This document shows, piece after piece, positions 8,068 through 16,477 of a stretch of 64,000 nucleotides of DNA (its first letter is position 1; each line of letters starts with the position of its first letter). Below the pieces are notes generated by a model. The model searched no databases, was not told where the DNA came from, and was given only the letters and a program-made list of their open reading frames with translations. This DNA is from Arcobacteraceae bacterium (GTDB taxonomy: Bacteria; Campylobacterota; Campylobacteria; Campylobacterales; Arcobacteraceae). The position numbers and the translations under genes are program-made. The DNA lies in the NCBI GenBank assembly GCA_023229945.1, contig JALNYH010000006.1, forward strand, positions 60,049 through 124,048, written 5' to 3'.

Positions 8068-9537
8068 ATGAAAAAAAGAACCAAAATAGTAGCAACACTT
8101 GGACCATCAACTGATAGCCTAGAGAAAATTATAGCTTTGATTAGAGCTGGTGTAAATGTATTTAGGCTTAATTTTTCGCATAATACTCACGAATATCACC
8201 TAAGTGTGCTTCAAAGAATAAGAGAAGCTAGTACACAAACTGGATTGGTAATAGGTGTTTTACAAGATATTAGTGGACCAAAGATAAGAATAGGGGATTT
8301 GCAAGATACTTTTGAAATCAGTAATGGTGATATTATAGAAGTAGTAAAAGATGATATTGTAGGCTTCCAAAAAGATGATGATATCTATGTATTGAGTATT
8401 TCTCAGCCTCAAGTTTTGGATAGTTTGTCAATTGGTGATCATATATTCTTTTGCGATGGGCAAATAAGAACAAAAACAATTGAAATGAGAAGTGATAAAG
8501 TAGTCCTTGAAGTGCTAAGTCATGGGATATTATCATCTCATAAAGGGATAAATTTTCCAAATACAAAAATAGATATAGATATACTCACTTCAAAAGATAT
8601 AGAAGATATCAAATGGGGTGTAGAAAATGATGTAGATTTTATGGCAATTTCATTTGTCCAAAATGCAAAAGATATGATAAAAGCTAGAAGTGTAGTAAAC
8701 TCTTTTGGTGGTGATGTTGAGCTTTTTGCAAAAATAGAGAAGTTTGATGCGGTTGAGAATATAGATGAGATTATAAATGTAAGTGATGGGATAATGGTTG
8801 CAAGGGGTGATTTGGGTATAGAAATACCTTATTATGAAGTGCCACAAGCTCAAAACATGATAATCAAAAAAGCAAATGAATTTAGCAAACCTGTAATCAC
8901 AGCTACTCAAATGCTCCTTTCTATGACAAATAGTAATAATGCCACAAGAGCAGAAATAAGTGATGTGGCAAATGCAATACTAGATGGTACAGATGCGGTG
9001 ATGCTTTCAGAAGAGACAACAGTCGGAAAATATCCAATAGAAGCAGTTACAGCCATGATGGAGACTATTAAAGCCACAGAACGATCAACTTATCCTTATT
9101 ACAAATTTGGTGACCTTGAGATGCATGATGTGACAGATAGTATAAATTATTCAGCAGCAAGACTTTCAAGCCATCTAAAAACAGATGGTATTATTACAAT
9201 GACAAACTCAGGTGATAGTGCCAAAAAGATTGCAAGATACAGACCAAATCAAACTATATATGCAGTAACTCATAGTCAAAAAACTGCAAGATTACTTACA
9301 CTTGTATGGGGAGTTGTGCCATCATTTGTCGTACAACATGGCTCAATAGGGCAGATGTTGAATATGGTATTAACACAAGGTGTAAATCGTAAAGTATTAT
9401 TCCTTGATAAGTGCTATATCCTAACAGCAGGTGACCCAGCTGGCATTAGAGGAAGTACCAATATGATAAGAATTCTAAGACATGAAGAGATGGAGTTCTT
9501 TATAAATTTAAATGATTTGACAAACTATAGAGGTTAA
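8068..9537 (+). CDS. pyk: Pyruvate kinase
   Basis: Makes pyruvate and ATP from phosphoenolpyruvate and ADP. The N-terminal KIVATLGPS and VFRLNFSHN, the catalytic Lys in FAKIEKF, MVARGDLGIE and MLSEETTVG are all present, and a C-terminal domain follows. That domain includes TNSGDSAKKIARYRP, so the usual allosteric-site domain is retained. The length of 489 is normal. Its ATG is 4 bases after the pgi stop. A second, divergent pyruvate kinase homologue lies at 24593-26398. Many Campylobacterota lack a full glycolysis, so pgi-pyk next to pfkA and glucokinase suggests true sugar catabolism here. Confidence 0.95.
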   Translation: MKKRTKIVATLGPSTDSLEKIIALIRAGVNVFRLNFSHNTHEYHLSVLQRIREASTQTGLVIGVLQDISGPKIRIGDLQDTFEISNGDIIEVVKDDIVGFQKDDDIYVLSISQPQVLDSLSIGDHIFFCDGQIRTKTIEMRSDKVVLEVLSHGILSSHKGINFPNTKIDIDILTSKDIEDIKWGVENDVDFMAISFVQNAKDMIKARSVVNSFGGDVELFAKIEKFDAVENIDEIINVSDGIMVARGDLGIEIPYYEVPQAQNMIIKKANEFSKPVITATQMLLSMTNSNNATRAEISDVANAILDGTDAVMLSEETTVGKYPIEAVTAMMETIKATERSTYPYYKFGDLEMHDVTDSINYSAARLSSHLKTDGIITMTNSGDSAKKIARYRPNQTIYAVTHSQKTARLLTLVWGVVPSFVVQHGSIGQMLNMVLTQGVNRKVLFLDKCYILTAGDPAGIRGSTNMIRILRHEEMEFFINLNDLTNYRG

Positions 9538-9584
9538 GCTATCATTACTACTTTTTAAAAGTAATATGCGATAAAAGGTGGTAA

Positions 9585-10178
9585 ATGAGTAAAAAAATTG
9601 ATGAAATAACTGAGCAGATTAAAGCCCTAGAAGCTGAGTTAGAACAAGAACTAAGAAAAAAACATGATGAATTTTTCTATACAATAAAAAATAGCAAAGC
9701 TATATTTGAAGAAAAAGTTATTCATGAAGGTAAAGCCAAAATAACAAGCTCAATCAAATACCTTTCAGCATTTCCAATAGGTGCAATTTTGACTATTCCT
9801 TTTATTTGGGCTATGATGATACCAGCACTTGTGGTAGATATTTTTGTGACAATCTACCAATATATCTGTTTTCCAATATATAAAATCCCAAAAGTAAAAC
9901 GAAGTGATTATATCATAATAGATAGATACAATCTTTTTTATCTTGATAAAGTAGAGAGAATCAACTGTTGGTATTGCGAGTATTTTAATGGTGTAATTTA
10001 TTATGTAAGAGAAATAGCAGCAAGAACTGAGCAATATTGGTGTCCTATAAAGCACTCAAAAGCTGTAAAAGATAAACATTCAAGATATGATAAGTTTTTT
10101 GAATATGGTGATTTTATCACATATAGAAAGAATTTAAAGAAAAGAAGAAGAGATTTTAGGGATTTGGAAATTAAGTAA
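9585..10178 (+). CDS. Conserved-looking membrane protein with coiled coil, function unknown
   Basis: 197 residues. The N-terminus (about 1-35) is a charged coiled coil. A long hydrophobic hairpin spans about 60-105. A soluble tail holds WYCEYFNG and QYWCPIKH, which could form a metal site with their Cys and His, and ends in a very basic segment (KKRRRDFRD). The ribosome site is AAAAGGTGG. The gene follows pyk after 47 bases on the same strand and converges with the glycogen operon. I do not recognise a named family. Confidence 0.7.
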   Translation: MSKKIDEITEQIKALEAELEQELRKKHDEFFYTIKNSKAIFEEKVIHEGKAKITSSIKYLSAFPIGAILTIPFIWAMMIPALVVDIFVTIYQYICFPIYKIPKVKRSDYIIIDRYNLFYLDKVERINCWYCEYFNGVIYYVREIAARTEQYWCPIKHSKAVKDKHSRYDKFFEYGDFITYRKNLKKRRRDFRDLEIK

Positions 10179-10212
10179 TTATTGATACTAAAACATCAAA
10201 AAATATTATATA

Positions 10213-10497
10213 TCAAATCCCATACAGCCAATCCCCTTCAGTTTTATCTGAAAATGGGTATTGGTTTTTAAATTCTTCTTTTGAAAGTTGGAATTTATAG
10301 TTGTCAATGTATTTCAAAACAAGATGATAAGCATCATTAATTTCTTGGAATTTTTCAGTATCACCATTTTCTCCATCTGGGTGATATTCTTTGGAAAGCT
10401 TTAGATATTTTGATCTAATAGCATTTTTACTCATTTTGCTTATTAGACCCAAAGTTTTTACAGCTTTTTGAAAATCATCATATTTTATTTGTTTCAT
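10213..10497 (-). CDS. Small J-domain protein
   Basis: 94 residues, mostly a DnaJ-type J domain. The helix II/III loop carries HPD in KEYHPDGENGD, followed by EKFQEINDAYHLV, the typical helix III. No G/F, zinc-finger or C-terminal substrate domain is present, so it would stimulate a DnaK-type Hsp70 locally rather than act as a general DnaJ. It is the last gene of the minus-strand glycogen operon, 18 bases after the branching enzyme. The link to glycogen enzymes is by position only. Confidence 0.82.
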   Translation of the reverse strand: MKQIKYDDFQKAVKTLGLISKMSKNAIRSKYLKLSKEYHPDGENGDTEKFQEINDAYHLVLKYIDNYKFQLSKEEFKNQYPFSDKTEGDWLYGI

Positions 10498-10515
10498 TAA
10501 AAAGTTAATACCTTA

Positions 10516-12099
10516 TCACATTGAACAATAAGTTCTAAAATTGATAAAATCAAAAATTGAGTTTTTTTCACTTATTTTTGTGAAAAAATCTTCATCAAAA
10601 TAAGTGTTATCTAACATATCTTTTATTTTGAAAAAGTTTCCTATATGCTCTTTGGTTCTTGCTTCGCTATATTCTGTAGCTGTAGCAGTTGTCATCAAAA
10701 AAGCCCAATCACTACTTTGTGCTAGAAGAAGTTCTCTTGACATTTGATTGAGTAGTGTTTCTTGGTGAGTGGAGGCATTGTTTTTGTATAAATTTGCAGA
10801 CTCTACCATAACATCAGCCATTTCATGTAAATGTCTATATATCCAATCATTTGATTTGTTTAGCCACACATCATAATATCCCAAGTCACCCCAAGATGAT
10901 GGGTGAGGGTTTGCAACAAAATTTTCTGTAAACATATTTAGATATTGTACAGGTGTGATTGCTTTTATTACTTTGTGAGAATCGATTTCTTTAAACATAT
11001 TGTACAAAAATTCTGGTCCTTCAAACCACCAATGCCCAAATAATTCTGCATCATAAGGGGAAACTATAATAGGCAATCTATCCATCATAGAACTTATACT
11101 TGTGATTTGTTTTTCTCTGTTGAAATGGAAATTTTGTGCATGTTCTATAGTTTTGTACGCAGCATGTAATGGGTCATATATCTCTTTATAATCAGAATTG
11201 CCAGTAATTTTGTGATATTTAAAACCTGTAAATACTCTCACTCCATCAGGATTGATATAATCTTTTATATAGTCAAAATCAAGGTCATATCCTATATCTC
11301 TATAAAAATCTCTATAGCAAAAATCCCCAGGATAACCATCTTTTGAACTCCAAACTTGTTTTGATGATTCATTGTCTCTACCAAAAGCTGCTACTTTGTT
11401 TGGAGTAATTATAGGAGCATAAACTGCATGTTTTGGTGTTGGGTCGGAGTAAACTATACCATGAGCATCCATGATAAAGAACTCAATTCCATTTTGATTG
11501 AGTATAACATCTAGCCCATCATAATAAGCACACTCAGGAAGCCAAATACCTTTTGGTGATTTGTTGAAATGTTTTTCATGTGAAAGTTTGGCTAGTTTGA
11601 TTTGAGCATTTACCGCTTCTTTGTTTACACTAAGAAGTGGCAAAAACCCATGAGTAGCACCACAAGTAATGATTTCAATTTTATTTTTATCATAAAAATA
11701 TCTATACCCGTTCAAAACATTTCCATTTAAAAAACCATCAAAAAACTCTTTTGTTTGAGTGAAAAAATATAAATAAAATTTAGCAATATTTTCATATTCA
11801 GTCTCTTTTGTTCTAATAACTTCTTTTTGACCTAGTTCTATTAATGTTTGAAGATATTTGTCGTATTTTCCCATTAGATGTGTGTCATCCAACATTTCAG
11901 CAAGTGGTGGAGTTACAGATATAGTGAGTGCAAAATCTATATTTTCATCTTCTAGCTTTTTTAATCTTTGTAAAAGTGGGATATAGCATTCCGTAATAGC
12001 TTCAAATAGCCAATACTCTTCTAAAAAATTTTTGTGTTCAGGGTGTTTTACAAATGGTAAATGAGAATGCAAAACAGGAATCCAGTATCCTTTTATCAT
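10516..12099 (-). CDS. GH57 1,4-alpha-glucan branching enzyme
   Basis: Forms alpha-1,6 branches in glycogen. The GH57 motifs run in order: HSHLPF near residue 11, GATHGFLPL near 155, GIWLPECAYYD near 190 (predicted nucleophile Glu in PECAY) and YDAELFGHWWFEG near 350 (predicted acid/base Asp). The pattern matches the TK1436/TTHA1902-type branching enzymes of about 520-530 residues rather than GH13 GlgB. It overlaps the upstream DUF4912 gene by 4 bases (ATGA), so the two are coupled. With GlgA and GlgP in the same operon it gives a complete make-and-degrade glycogen set. Confidence 0.9.
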   Translation of the reverse strand: MIKGYWIPVLHSHLPFVKHPEHKNFLEEYWLFEAITECYIPLLQRLKKLEDENIDFALTISVTPPLAEMLDDTHLMGKYDKYLQTLIELGQKEVIRTKETEYENIAKFYLYFFTQTKEFFDGFLNGNVLNGYRYFYDKNKIEIITCGATHGFLPLLSVNKEAVNAQIKLAKLSHEKHFNKSPKGIWLPECAYYDGLDVILNQNGIEFFIMDAHGIVYSDPTPKHAVYAPIITPNKVAAFGRDNESSKQVWSSKDGYPGDFCYRDFYRDIGYDLDFDYIKDYINPDGVRVFTGFKYHKITGNSDYKEIYDPLHAAYKTIEHAQNFHFNREKQITSISSMMDRLPIIVSPYDAELFGHWWFEGPEFLYNMFKEIDSHKVIKAITPVQYLNMFTENFVANPHPSSWGDLGYYDVWLNKSNDWIYRHLHEMADVMVESANLYKNNASTHQETLLNQMSRELLLAQSSDWAFLMTTATATEYSEARTKEHIGNFFKIKDMLDNTYFDEDFFTKISEKNSIFDFINFRTYCSM

Positions 12100-12602
12100 T
12101 TTTGTACTCCCAATAAACTTGAATTATATATCAAATCGCCATCAATACAACCATTTAATAATTGATTTGATGAAGAAGATTTGATAGTATTTTGTAAAAC
12201 ACCTATAATATTTGATTGCAAAATAAACTTTAATTCATTATTGATTTGAATAAATAGTTTGATGTAGAGTGCTTTAAACTTACTTTTATGACTTATATAA
12301 TAATCCCCGATACTAAAAATAGAATCAAATTCCATAATCTCTTGATGGTTTTCATCAAATAGTTTAAAGGATAGGTGTATATTCCCCAAATCAATATTTA
12401 GGTTTTTTAGTGTTTGTTCTGTTACTTCCCAATACACAAAAGAGTGTGTAGGGTTTATTGGCATTAAAACCACTTTATCTTTATTGTATTTTTGGGCAAG
12501 AGGATAAAGTCTTACTTCATTATTTATATCACTTATTTTTCCACTCGAACATCCATTTTGATTTGCTAAACTTTGTGCAATCAATTCATCTGTAAAATTC
12601 AT
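12096..12602 (-). CDS. DUF4912-type protein in glycogen operon
   Basis: 168 residues. It carries VVLMPINPTHSFVYWEVTEQT, the hallmark WEV strand of DUF4912, in a domain that may resemble carbohydrate-binding beta-sandwiches. It sits between glgP and the branching enzyme, and its stop overlaps the branching-enzyme start. The ATG at 12602 is chosen because AAAAGGGGG lies at good spacing upstream. An in-frame ATG at 12629 would overlap the ribosome site and abut glgP. DUF4912 genes are often found next to GH57 branching enzymes; a glucan-binding or regulatory role is inference. Confidence 0.8.
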   Translation of the reverse strand: MNFTDELIAQSLANQNGCSSGKISDINNEVRLYPLAQKYNKDKVVLMPINPTHSFVYWEVTEQTLKNLNIDLGNIHLSFKLFDENHQEIMEFDSIFSIGDYYISHKSKFKALYIKLFIQINNELKFILQSNIIGVLQNTIKSSSSNQLLNGCIDGDLIYNSSLLGVQK

Positions 12603-12629
12603 TGTAACCCCCTTTTGCCATAAATTCAT

Positions 12630-14276
12630 CTAATCCGCATCATACATCTTAACATAATATTCATGTGCCATTCTACCAGAATCAAAAGCATTTATGGTAT
12701 CTATCATAGAATTTTTCATTATTTCTAGCCATCTTTCTTTATTATTGTAGTACATTGGAATTACTTCTTTTGATAATATTTTCATTAAATGCTTATTATC
12801 AATAATATCTTGTTCTTCAATAGGTAAAGTATGGTCAATTGAAGGAATTGTAAAACTATTAATTCCATGTTTTTCAAATTCTGGATGCCAGCCATCTTGT
12901 GTAGAGAGATTTATAGCTCCATTCATTGCCGCACTCATACCACTTGTTCCACTTGCTTCTTTGGTGATTCTTGGAGTATTTAGCCAAATGTCTGCACCTT
13001 TTTTTAATATCATAGATAAATTAAGCTCATATCCTATCAAAACTGCCACATTCTTAAAACTTTTGCTAATAAAGCTTAACTCATTAAATATATTTATAGC
13101 ACCAGTATCAAATGGATAAGGTTTCCCAGCCCAAATAACTTGTATTGGCATTTCTTGGTTATTGATTAAATCCAAAAATTTAGCAAAATCATATTTCAAA
13201 AGTCCAGGGCGTTTGTATTCAGCAAATCTTCTTGACCAAACAATTGTCAAGACATTAGGGTCAAACATCTTTCCAGTTTGGTTTGCTACTTCATCAAAAA
13301 GCACCCTTTTTAGATGTTTTTTCCTAGCTTCAAGCTCATAGTCTTCATGTTCATCAAGAGCTCTTAATAGTCCTTTATCAGCCCAATATCTTCTATTTTG
13401 AGCATTTGTAATATGTACTATTTCACATTTGTTTTCTATATGTGACCACATTTTACAAGCTACTTGTGAATGAAGTTGTGATACACCATTTGCAATTTTT
13501 GCAGCTTTCAATGCACCAACTGTAAGACTGAAATTATTGCTGTTACTTCCCATGAATTCTTTGACATTTTCTATTGATAAATTGGAAAAAAAGCCCATTT
13601 TATGAAGTAGTGTTAAATTATGTTCTTCATTACCAGCAGCTTCAGGTGTGTGAGTGGTAAATACTACTTTTTTCTTGATATCATCAAAGTTTTTGTATTT
13701 ATTGTATAGCTCAAATACAAGTGGAAGTGCGTGACCTTCATTCATATGATATATATCAGGATTGATTTTTAGTGCTTCTATCACTTTAGCTCCACCAATT
13801 CCCAATACTATCTCTTGAGCTATTCTTGTCTCTTCATTTGCATCATAAAGTTTATGGGTGATTGTTCTACTCAAATAATCATTTTCTTCAATATCAGTAG
13901 AAAGAAGTATAATTGGAGCACTATTGAATATCTCACTTTCCACTAAAAATGGTTTTATTTTGATTGGTTTACCATTGATTACAACTTCTACATTTATACC
14001 CAAATCTTGAAGAAAATAGTATCTTTTTTTTCTAAATTCAACTTTGAGGTTTCTATCTTCATCCCTTGCTTGGTCATAATAGCCATAACTCCAAAGAATC
14101 CCAATCCCAACCACATTTTGCCCTAAATCATAAGCACTTCTCATATGAGATCCAGCCAAAAAACCAAGTCCTCCACTATAAATCTTTAGTGCTTGATGGA
14201 TAGCAAATTCCATAGAAAAATAAGCTATACTTTTTTGATATTTTTCCGAGATATTATACTTTATAAAACTTGACAT
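12630..14276 (-). CDS. Short alpha-glucan phosphorylase homologue lacking the PLP lysine
   Basis: GT35 family protein of 548 residues; typical short alpha-glucan phosphorylases are nearer 700-850. Family signatures are YSGGLGFLAGSH near the N-terminus, HMNEGHA, the sugar-phosphate segment WSRRFAEYKRP and WLNTPRITKEASGTSGM. In the last motif the residue that should be the PLP-binding lysine (GMKAA in relatives) is serine 448 (GMSAA). Normal phosphorolysis needs PLP, so the enzyme may be inactive as a phosphorylase or work differently. The reading comes directly from the codon AGT at 12933-12935. It overlaps the upstream glucokinase by 16 bases and belongs to the glycogen operon. Confidence 0.85.
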   Translation of the reverse strand: MSSFIKYNISEKYQKSIAYFSMEFAIHQALKIYSGGLGFLAGSHMRSAYDLGQNVVGIGILWSYGYYDQARDEDRNLKVEFRKKRYYFLQDLGINVEVVINGKPIKIKPFLVESEIFNSAPIILLSTDIEENDYLSRTITHKLYDANEETRIAQEIVLGIGGAKVIEALKINPDIYHMNEGHALPLVFELYNKYKNFDDIKKKVVFTTHTPEAAGNEEHNLTLLHKMGFFSNLSIENVKEFMGSNSNNFSLTVGALKAAKIANGVSQLHSQVACKMWSHIENKCEIVHITNAQNRRYWADKGLLRALDEHEDYELEARKKHLKRVLFDEVANQTGKMFDPNVLTIVWSRRFAEYKRPGLLKYDFAKFLDLINNQEMPIQVIWAGKPYPFDTGAINIFNELSFISKSFKNVAVLIGYELNLSMILKKGADIWLNTPRITKEASGTSGMSAAMNGAINLSTQDGWHPEFEKHGINSFTIPSIDHTLPIEEQDIIDNKHLMKILSKEVIPMYYNNKERWLEIMKNSMIDTINAFDSGRMAHEYYVKMYDAD

Positions 14277-15052
14277 TTTTCACCTTTTGATAGTATTTGT
14301 AAACCTTTAATATTTGCATCTTCTACATCTGAAATAAATATTTTCAGATCACTTCTAATCGTTTTAAAAGAACTATTATTATACTCATTTTTTAAAAAAT
14401 CTAAGATAAATGGATTGTGTTTTACTACTCCACCACCTAAGATAATGACATCTGGGTCAAATAGATTTAAAGTAGTATGAAAGATATGTTTTAATCCATC
14501 AAGAAAATCTTTTTTTGTATCTTCATCAGAGTTCTCAAAGCTATTTTCCCCAAATACCTTACCACTTACACTAAGTTCCAAACAATCATCCCTTCCACAG
14601 TTACATCTATATGGCTTTTTTTTAAATGGAATATGACCCACTTCTGCTGCTATATTGTCCTTGCCTTTTAAAACTTTACCATCTATGACAAATGCACTTC
14701 CAAAACCAGTACCAATATAAAAAACAGCCAAAACTTGAGCATTTTTGTATTTAGAATACTCATAAATTGCAGCACAATTTAGGTCGTTTTCTATTAATAC
14801 TTCAATATTATACTTTTCTTCAAAATATTTATTTATATCCAAAGTTTCTATTTTTATATTTGGAGCTGATAATATTTTGCCATCTTTTACCTGTCCAGCA
14901 AATGAAATAAATACTTTGTTTATATTTTTTAAGGATATTTGTATTTCTATAAACTTTACTAGTTCTACATCTTCACTTTTTAAAGTAATTGTATCACCAT
15001 CGTCAAAACAATATCTAAAATGTGTCCCACCAAAATCTATAAATAAATTCAT
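14261..15052 (-). CDS. ROK-family glucokinase
   Basis: Sugar kinase that would phosphorylate glucose released from glycogen or maltodextrin. The N-terminal ATP-binding DFGGTHFRY, the GTGFGSAF loop, AEVGHI with the conserved His, and the zinc motif CNCGRDDCLE are all present, as in ROK kinases. The start is placed at 15052, where ATG overlaps the glgA stop (ATGA). This gives 263 residues beginning MNLFIDFGG. A start 13 codons upstream, inside glgA, adds unconserved residues. Substrate could also be another hexose; the operon favours glucose. Confidence 0.88.
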   Translation of the reverse strand: MNLFIDFGGTHFRYCFDDGDTITLKSEDVELVKFIEIQISLKNINKVFISFAGQVKDGKILSAPNIKIETLDINKYFEEKYNIEVLIENDLNCAAIYEYSKYKNAQVLAVFYIGTGFGSAFVIDGKVLKGKDNIAAEVGHIPFKKKPYRCNCGRDDCLELSVSGKVFGENSFENSDEDTKKDFLDGLKHIFHTTLNLFDPDVIILGGGVVKHNPFILDFLKNEYNNSSFKTIRSDLKIFISDVEDANIKGLQILSKGEKCQVL

Positions 15053-16467
15053 TTGTAAACTTTCATATATTCTTTTGCAGAGATTTTCCAAGAGTTATCT
15101 ACACTCATATTGTGTTTTGCAAATTTGATGTATTTTTTTTGATTTGCATATAGCGAGATAGCTTTTGTAATAGCGTGCATATACCAAAACATATTATGTT
15201 CATCAAAAGTTATCCCAATACCTTGGTTTTTACTATGATGATGGGTGTCTGTAAAGTCCACTACAGTATCTCTAAGCCCTCCCGTTCTTGCAACAATAGG
15301 AAGTCCTCCATATCTCATCATAATCATTTGATTTAGTCCGCAAGGCTCAAAGACTGATGGCATAAGTAAGAAATCAGCACTTGCATAAAATTTCCTAGCA
15401 AGTGGCTCGTCATATCCTAACTTTATAGCAATATTTGGATATTTATCTATTAGTTTTGAAAAAATACCATTGTAATATTTCTCACCACTTCCCAAAATTG
15501 CTACATTGATCTCAAAATCTTTCAAAAGATGGAGACTTTGCAAAATCAAATCCACCCCTTTTTGGCTTGTAAATCTTCCAATAAACACAAATAAAGGGCG
15601 GTTTGGTTCGTTTAGATTTAACTCTTTGCATAGTTTTGTTTTATTTTGGGCTTTTAGTTCAAAGGTTTGTTTATCATAGTTTTTGTAGATAAATTCATCA
15701 GTTAAAGGATTGAATACATCATAGCTTATGCCATTGATTATGCCAGTTAGTTTGTAGTTGTTTGTGATTAGCATATTTTCCAGTGTATGAGCAAAATATG
15801 GTGTTTGTATCTCATTTGCGTATGTTGGACTTACTGTTGTGACCATATCACTATAAAAAATCCCAGCTTTTAGGAAATTGATTTGGTCAAAATACTCAAA
15901 TCTATCACTTTTAAAACACTCTTTCCAATCAAGTTCAAGTTCATTCATCACACTTTTGTGAAAGATTCCTTGATATGCAATATTGTGAATTGTAAATACA
16001 ATTTTTTGAGATAGGTAATATTTGGTTTTAGCCAAAAGTGCAATAAGTGCTATTTGCCAGTCATTTATATGGATAGTATTTATTTTCAAATCAAGTCTAA
16101 GCATAGTTTCTATCACACCATAGGAAAATAATCCAAATCTTAGGTGGTTATCCCCAAAGTCACCATAGCTATCGTGATACAAACCCTCTCTATCGCATAA
16201 AATTGGGTTATACAAAAAAAGCTCATAAGGGTTGTTTGAATTTTTGTATAAATCTATTTGATGTCTTACGCCATTGAGCCAAATATCAAATGAAAAATCA
16301 CAAAAACTAATATTGTATTTTTCTCTATCAATTCCATAATACAAAGGCATAATAGTATAAACTTTGGCAATTTTTCTTAGCTCTTCGGGCAAGCTTTGTG
16401 CCACATCAGCTAATCCACCACTTTTGGCATATGGGAACATCTCACTTGAAGCAAACAATATATTCAT
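15049..16467 (-). CDS. glgA: Glycogen synthase (GT5)
   Basis: Extends alpha-1,4-glucan from a nucleotide-glucose. The KSGGLADV loop at residues 15-22 binds the donor diphosphate. The C-terminal GT-B half carries FIGRFTSQKGVDL and MPSVFEPCGLNQM, with the conserved Glu and the GG loop (ARTGGLRDT). At 472 residues it is of normal length. The donor in bacteria is usually ADP-glucose, but no glgC is seen in this window; the nucleotidyltransferase gene two positions upstream is a candidate donor maker. The stop overlaps the glucokinase start by 4 bases. Confidence 0.93.
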   Translation of the reverse strand: MNILFASSEMFPYAKSGGLADVAQSLPEELRKIAKVYTIMPLYYGIDREKYNISFCDFSFDIWLNGVRHQIDLYKNSNNPYELFLYNPILCDREGLYHDSYGDFGDNHLRFGLFSYGVIETMLRLDLKINTIHINDWQIALIALLAKTKYYLSQKIVFTIHNIAYQGIFHKSVMNELELDWKECFKSDRFEYFDQINFLKAGIFYSDMVTTVSPTYANEIQTPYFAHTLENMLITNNYKLTGIINGISYDVFNPLTDEFIYKNYDKQTFELKAQNKTKLCKELNLNEPNRPLFVFIGRFTSQKGVDLILQSLHLLKDFEINVAILGSGEKYYNGIFSKLIDKYPNIAIKLGYDEPLARKFYASADFLLMPSVFEPCGLNQMIMMRYGGLPIVARTGGLRDTVVDFTDTHHHSKNQGIGITFDEHNMFWYMHAITKAISLYANQKKYIKFAKHNMSVDNSWKISAKEYMKVYK

Positions 16468-16477
16468 GGCTTTTCCT

